Under the pieces are notes generated by a model. That model made no database searches. It was not told the origin of the DNA and saw nothing but the letters and a program-made list of their open reading frames with translations. A stretch of 8,744 nucleotides of DNA from a bacterium (GTDB taxonomy: Bacteria; Bacteroidota; Bacteroidia; B-17B0; Aurantibacillaceae), in contig DAHXOV010000009.1 in assembly GCA_027364695.1 (NCBI GenBank), positions 1 to 8,744 on the forward strand. Direction: 5' to 3'. Positions 5,595 through 8,744 of the stretch are shown piece after piece. A program made the translations under genes and the position numbers. The number at the start of each line of letters is the position of its first letter. Positions within the stretch are counted from its first letter, which is position 1.

Positions 5595-6323
5595 TCAGTT
5601 GTTCTGAGGATACTTTGCCACCCATGGAGATCGTGGGTTTCTTAGTGTTTTTCTATCCCTGTACCAAATCACAATTTGATAAGGACGACCAATGTAATGT
5701 AAAGGTGCTACAAGAAAATGGACCAATCTGGTAAAAGGAAATAAAAGCACTATCAGATAAGCACCAATGATATGTAACTTTGCCATCCATGGTAGGGCTA
5801 TTACAGATTGTACATCTGGACTAAATTTAAAAATAGACCAAAGATAAGGAGACATCACAGAAGCATACCATGAAGAACCCCATCTGTAATTAAATGCCAC
5901 CCATAAGCCTGTAAATATCTGCAGAAGCAGAACAATTTCAATGAGAAGATCCATTTTATTAGTTACAATTTTTAAGCGAGCTTCGGTTATCCTCCTGATG
6001 AATAAATTAAGCAAGCCTACAAAAGCACTCAAACCAAAAATAAATCCCGTAACTTCAATAATGAGTAATCTTACAGGATGTCCATTCCATAATAGAACAC
6101 TTCTTGGAAAGAGAAATCCAATTAAATGACCTAAAAATAGGAATATAATACCCCAATGAAAAGGTTGGGAACCCCAGAACAATCTTCGCCCTTCAAGAAA
6201 TTCGGAAGATAATGAGGATACTTGGTATCCATAATTGATGTATCTGATGATTGTACCTACTATAAATACTGCCAATGCAGCATAAGGTAATCCGATGAAT
6301 AAGAAATTGTTTAGTGTGTCCAT
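5595..6323 (-). CDS. narI: Respiratory nitrate reductase gamma subunit, cytochrome b (NarI)
   Basis: A 242-residue membrane cytochrome b that anchors NarGH and oxidises quinol, passing electrons through two haems b to NarH. Five hydrophobic helices are visible at about 8-28, 56-73, 86-108, 124-146 and 183-203. The four haem-ligand histidines are in place: His56 and His66 in helix 2 (QPFHWGIIFLFLGHLIGF) and His184 and His202 in helix 5 (AKLHIIGAYL and TRLVHFLVAP), matching His56, His66, His187 and His205 of E. coli NarI. Length matches the family (E. coli 225). It starts 12 bases after narJ and is the last gene of the operon. The protein should be functional. A tandem A-rich motif precedes the start. 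Confidence 0.96.
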   Translation of the reverse strand: MDTLNNFLFIGLPYAALAVFIVGTIIRYINYGYQVSSLSSEFLEGRRLFWGSQPFHWGIIFLFLGHLIGFLFPRSVLLWNGHPVRLLIIEVTGFIFGLSAFVGLLNLFIRRITEARLKIVTNKMDLLIEIVLLLQIFTGLWVAFNYRWGSSWYASVMSPYLWSIFKFSPDVQSVIALPWMAKLHIIGAYLIVLLFPFTRLVHFLVAPLHYIGRPYQIVIWYRDRKTLRNPRSPWVAKYPQNN

Positions 6324-6337
6324 AGTTTTTAGTTTTT
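6324..6337 (-). promoter_or_regulatory. A-rich translation start signal before narI: tandem AAAAACT
   Basis: The minus strand reads AAAAACT-AAAAACT directly before the narI ATG, two exact 7-base copies. No Shine-Dalgarno sequence is present. A-rich tracts upstream of the start are a known feature of Bacteroidota translation initiation. A near-copy precedes narH. The last two bases of the narJ stop codon form its left end. Confidence 0.5.
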
Positions 6338-7001
6338 ATATTTTTTCTATATTAAGTTCTTGTTCTATATTAGATAAAAAACCTTTTGATTTGTCTTCGC
6401 CAACCACATCCTGTGCATTGTATAATACTTCTAATGTCATCTTTAAGGACAGCAATGGGTTTACATAAATATCTCTATATTCTTTTGATTTTTCAATAAG
6501 TGTTTTTTGATGCTTCAGATAAACTTTGCTTTTACTTTCTATGATTTTACTGTCAAAGTCATGAACCATCTTTTTGATGGCAGGATAAACAATGTATGTA
6601 ATAATATCATTTTTCAGAGTATTATCCTGCATCCGGTGAAGTAATTTAAGGATATTAGGCAGGTAATCGGCAAGTTCTATAGAGGTATCAACCGAATAAT
6701 TCGTCATCTCTTTATTAAGATGAACAAGTAATTCTGCCCTTTTGTAATCATCACCAAAAAGAATATAACCAGTATCCATTGTAGTAATAGATTGTACTTC
6801 AAATGTTTGCGTGTATATTTCTTCTTGCTCTTTTATATTTGTTTTTTCAAGATAGTAGTAAAATATTTTTAAGTAATCAGCAGAAATAAATAGTTCTTCA
6901 TTTTTGGCTTCTTTTTCTAGCCATTCTATGAGTTGAATTGTTTTCTTCTTTAGCGAGCTAGAAGGATAATTTAATACATGAGCAAATAATTCTAGTGTCA
7001 T
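6336..7001 (-). CDS. narJ: Nitrate reductase assembly chaperone (NarJ)
   Basis: A 221-residue protein of the NarJ/TorD chaperone family. NarJ binds apo-NarG in the cytoplasm, assists insertion of the bis-MGD cofactor and iron-sulfur cluster, and prevents early docking to NarI. Recognisable parts are LFAHVLNYPSSSLKKK at the start, YTQTFEVQSITTMDTGYILF at 63-82, GDDYKRAELLVHLNKEM at 83-99 and ELADYLPNILKLL at 109-121, the last matching the ELPDHLPxxLxxL signature of the family. It is otherwise helical and charged and has no membrane segment. It lies 11 bases after narH and 12 bases before narI, the canonical operon position. The family evolves fast, so the operon context carries part of the call. 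The start follows an A-rich tract that again lacks a Shine-Dalgarno sequence. Confidence 0.93.
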   Translation of the reverse strand: MTLELFAHVLNYPSSSLKKKTIQLIEWLEKEAKNEELFISADYLKIFYYYLEKTNIKEQEEIYTQTFEVQSITTMDTGYILFGDDYKRAELLVHLNKEMTNYSVDTSIELADYLPNILKLLHRMQDNTLKNDIITYIVYPAIKKMVHDFDSKIIESKSKVYLKHQKTLIEKSKEYRDIYVNPLLSLKMTLEVLYNAQDVVGEDKSKGFLSNIEQELNIEKI

Positions 7002-7012
7002 AATTTTATTTT

Positions 7013-8563
7013 TTAAAGCCCTCTTTGAGCTGGTGTTGTGAATCCAAAACCTACAGAACCCTTTCTGTCGCCAGTATTTTCTAATAATTCCATAGCCTCT
7101 TCTCTGTGAGCTGCAGGAATAACAAATCTATCATCAAACTTTGCTAGTGAAGTGAGATAATATATATCTTCTGCTACCTGTGGGGTATATCCTACTTCTT
7201 TTAGTGCGGCTTCTGCTTTATCTAAAGGAATATCACCTACGGTTTTGGCTCTTCTCCATATTCTGATAGCTAATAGTTTTTTTAACTTGTCTTTCACTTT
7301 ATTTTCATCTCCTGCACTGAATAAATTTGCCATATACTTCAATGGGAACCTAGATTTTTCAACTATTCCAAAAATTTCTTCCATGCTGGTATCATATTTC
7401 CAGTCCTCTGGCCATATTTTAGCAATAGGGTCCATTTGATTTTTCAGATGTTCATTGGTTTGTTTGGACAAAGTAGCCATCACGGGGAGCATAGGGGGAA
7501 CATAAAATAACATAGGTAATGTTCTGAATTCCGGATGTAAGGGTAAAGCCAATCCCCATTTTTTGATAAACTTATAAGTAGGAGAATATTGAGCGGCTTT
7601 AATAGTAGAGTCAGGAAGACCATTTTCTTTGGCAGCTTTAATTACATGCGGATCAAATGGGTCCAAAATCATATTCAATTGCGCATCCACTAATGCAGAT
7701 TCTTCAGCATTGGCAACTTTTTCAATCATATCTGCATCGTATAGAACAACGCCCAGATATCTGATTCTTCCAACGCAAGAATGCATACACGCAGGTGCTA
7801 AGCCTGCTTCTATTCTGGGAAAACACAAAATGCATTTTTCTGACTTACCTGTATGCCAATTGTAATATGATTTTTTATAAGGACAAGCGGTAACACACAT
7901 TCTCCATGCGCGACATACTTCCTGATTAATCAACACTACGCCGTCTTCACCTCTTTTGTAAATAGCTCCTGATGGGCAGGAAGCCACACAAGCAGGGTTC
8001 AAACAATGGTTGCATATTCTTGGCAAATAAAAGAAAGCCATTTTTTCTAATTGAAACATTGCTTCTTGTTCTGCTTCTGAAAGATTTTCCAGATTAGGAT
8101 CTTTTCTTCCATAATCAGGTGTTCCACTGAGATCATCATCCCAGTTAGGTCCCATTTTAATATCTATTGGTTCACCTGTAATTAAAGATATGGGTCGTGC
8201 TGTTGGCTGGTCATTACCTTCTGGTGCTTCAATTAGATTCAGGTATCTGTATGTAAAGGGTTCATAGTAATCATCAATCACTGGTAAGTGTGGGTTATGG
8301 AAGATATTAAGTAGCCCCTTTTTCTTACCTGCTCCTCTGAGATCTATTTGACCATTTTTCTTCTCCCATCCTCCTTTGTATATTTTTTGGTCTTCCCATT
8401 TTGTTGGATAACCTGTACCTGGCTTTGTCTCAACATTATTCCACCACATGTACTCGGCGCCTTTTCTGTCTGTCCATATATTTTTGCATGCAATGGAGCA
8501 AGTATGGCATCCGATACATTTATCAAGGTGGAAAATCATTGACATTTGAGCTCTGACGTTCAT
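7013..8563 (-). CDS. narH: Respiratory nitrate reductase beta subunit, iron-sulfur protein (NarH)
   Basis: A 516-residue electron-transfer subunit (E. coli NarH is 512) carrying three [4Fe-4S] clusters and one [3Fe-4S] cluster between NarI haems and NarG. Cysteines lie at 16, 19, 22, 26 (CIGCHTCSIAC); 184, 187, 192, 196 (CNHCLNPACVASC); 217, 223, 227 with Trp220 in place of a fourth cysteine (CRAWRMCVTAC); and 244, 247, 259, 263. The numbers are the same as in E. coli, and Trp220 marks the [3Fe-4S] site. Other conserved parts are CVGRIRYLGVVLYDAD (263-278) and the C-terminal helical segment from about residue 350. No signal peptide or membrane segment is seen; it acts on the same side of the membrane as NarG. 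ATG at 8563 gives MNVRAQMSMIFHLDKC, the normal family start. It is fully intact. Confidence 0.98.
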   Translation of the reverse strand: MNVRAQMSMIFHLDKCIGCHTCSIACKNIWTDRKGAEYMWWNNVETKPGTGYPTKWEDQKIYKGGWEKKNGQIDLRGAGKKKGLLNIFHNPHLPVIDDYYEPFTYRYLNLIEAPEGNDQPTARPISLITGEPIDIKMGPNWDDDLSGTPDYGRKDPNLENLSEAEQEAMFQLEKMAFFYLPRICNHCLNPACVASCPSGAIYKRGEDGVVLINQEVCRAWRMCVTACPYKKSYYNWHTGKSEKCILCFPRIEAGLAPACMHSCVGRIRYLGVVLYDADMIEKVANAEESALVDAQLNMILDPFDPHVIKAAKENGLPDSTIKAAQYSPTYKFIKKWGLALPLHPEFRTLPMLFYVPPMLPVMATLSKQTNEHLKNQMDPIAKIWPEDWKYDTSMEEIFGIVEKSRFPLKYMANLFSAGDENKVKDKLKKLLAIRIWRRAKTVGDIPLDKAEAALKEVGYTPQVAEDIYYLTSLAKFDDRFVIPAAHREEAMELLENTGDRKGSVGFGFTTPAQRGL

Positions 8564-8576
8564 AGTTTTAGTTTTT
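8564..8576 (-). promoter_or_regulatory. A-rich translation start signal before narH: AAAAACT-AAAACT
   Basis: Directly before the narH ATG the minus strand reads AAAAACT-AAAACT, almost the same as the tandem motif before narI. It lies in the 30-base gap after narG. There is no Shine-Dalgarno sequence, so this A-rich stretch is the likely initiation signal. Confidence 0.45.
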
Positions 8577-8593
8577 ATGATTAGTGATTGTTT

Positions 8594-8744
8594 TTACCAT
8601 ATTACTTTTTTCATTTTTCTTACAAGAACATGGGTATCTCTTTGTGGTGCTACAGGTCCCCAATAGTTGAAATGGTAAGTAAATTGCCCATACCCTCCAC
8701 AAAGGTAATTGGGTTTTAGGTGTATTCTTGTTACACTGTTATGT
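8594..8744 (-). CDS. narG: Respiratory nitrate reductase alpha subunit (NarG), C-terminal 49 residues
   Basis: The open frame entering from the right edge ends in TAA at 8596-8594, 30 bases before narH. Its 49 residues include [20 protein letters not shown] and [20 protein letters not shown], then MKKVIW and the stop. This is the end of the molybdopterin-dinucleotide-binding domain of NarG; E. coli NarG ends similarly (GGYAQLAYGFNYYG, then VRKMKNIDW) with about 14 further residues. NarG is the catalytic subunit that reduces nitrate to nitrite at a bis-MGD centre. The active-site Asp and FS0 cluster lie outside the window, so whether the enzyme faces the cytoplasm or periplasm cannot be told here. 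The operon promoter also lies outside. Confidence 0.93.
   Translation of the reverse strand, partial: HNSVTRIHLKPNYLCGGYGQFTYHFNYWGPVAPQRDTHVLVRKMKKVIW

Noticed and set aside
7013..8563. Trp220 in NarH as a lost iron-sulfur ligand
   Set aside because: A Trp at this very position is normal in NarH and defines the [3Fe-4S] cluster; it is not a defect.
1..8744. Mobile elements, CRISPR arrays, tRNA or rRNA genes
   Set aside because: No transposase or integrase frame, no spaced direct repeats and no recognisable RNA gene fold was seen; the intergenic gaps are all shorter than about 250 bases.

Overview
The window is an AT-rich stretch of a bacterial chromosome, very probably from a member of the Bacteroidota. 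Several things point that way. MoaC and MogA/MoaB are fused in one protein of a type common in that phylum. A secreted M1-family peptidase has the sequence style of Bacteroidota homologues. Shine-Dalgarno sequences are absent and A-rich tracts sit before the start codons. Two upstream regions carry matches to the Bacteroidota -7 promoter consensus TAnnTTTG. All intact genes lie on the minus strand, so the biological order runs from right to left.

Right part (8744 to 5595): the respiratory nitrate reductase operon narG (C-terminal end only), narH, narJ, narI, with gaps of 30, 11 and 12 bases. It encodes the membrane-bound quinol:nitrate oxidoreductase and its chaperone. NarH keeps all 15 iron-sulfur cysteines and the tryptophan that marks the [3Fe-4S] site. 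NarI keeps the four haem-ligand histidines. A hairpin followed by a U-rich tract just after narI probably ends this unit.

Middle part (5481 to 2005): an unrecognised small membrane protein, then moeA, mobA, moaD and a moaC-mogA fusion. The last four make the molybdenum cofactor that NarG needs. They are packed tightly, with a 4-base overlap (moeA/mobA) and a 20-base overlap (mobA/moaD), and look like one transcription unit with its own promoter near 5515-5522. moaA, moaE and moeB are needed to complete the pathway but are not in this window.

Left part (1864 to 1): a Crp/Fnr-family regulator that probably controls the nitrate/cofactor genes, with an N-terminal CxxC and a cysteine where FNR has its fourth cluster ligand. 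Next comes a short plus-strand fossil of a DNA photolyase gene, broken by a stop codon and a frameshift. The window ends in the N-terminal third to half of a secreted M1-family metallopeptidase.

Together the window describes anaerobic nitrate respiration plus dedicated cofactor synthesis, with a likely redox- or NO-responsive regulator beside it. I see no mobile element, tRNA, rRNA or CRISPR array. No wholly new system is evident. The most notable items are the photolyase fossil, the atypical FNR-like regulator, the unknown membrane gene between the two operons and the operator-like repeat at its promoter.
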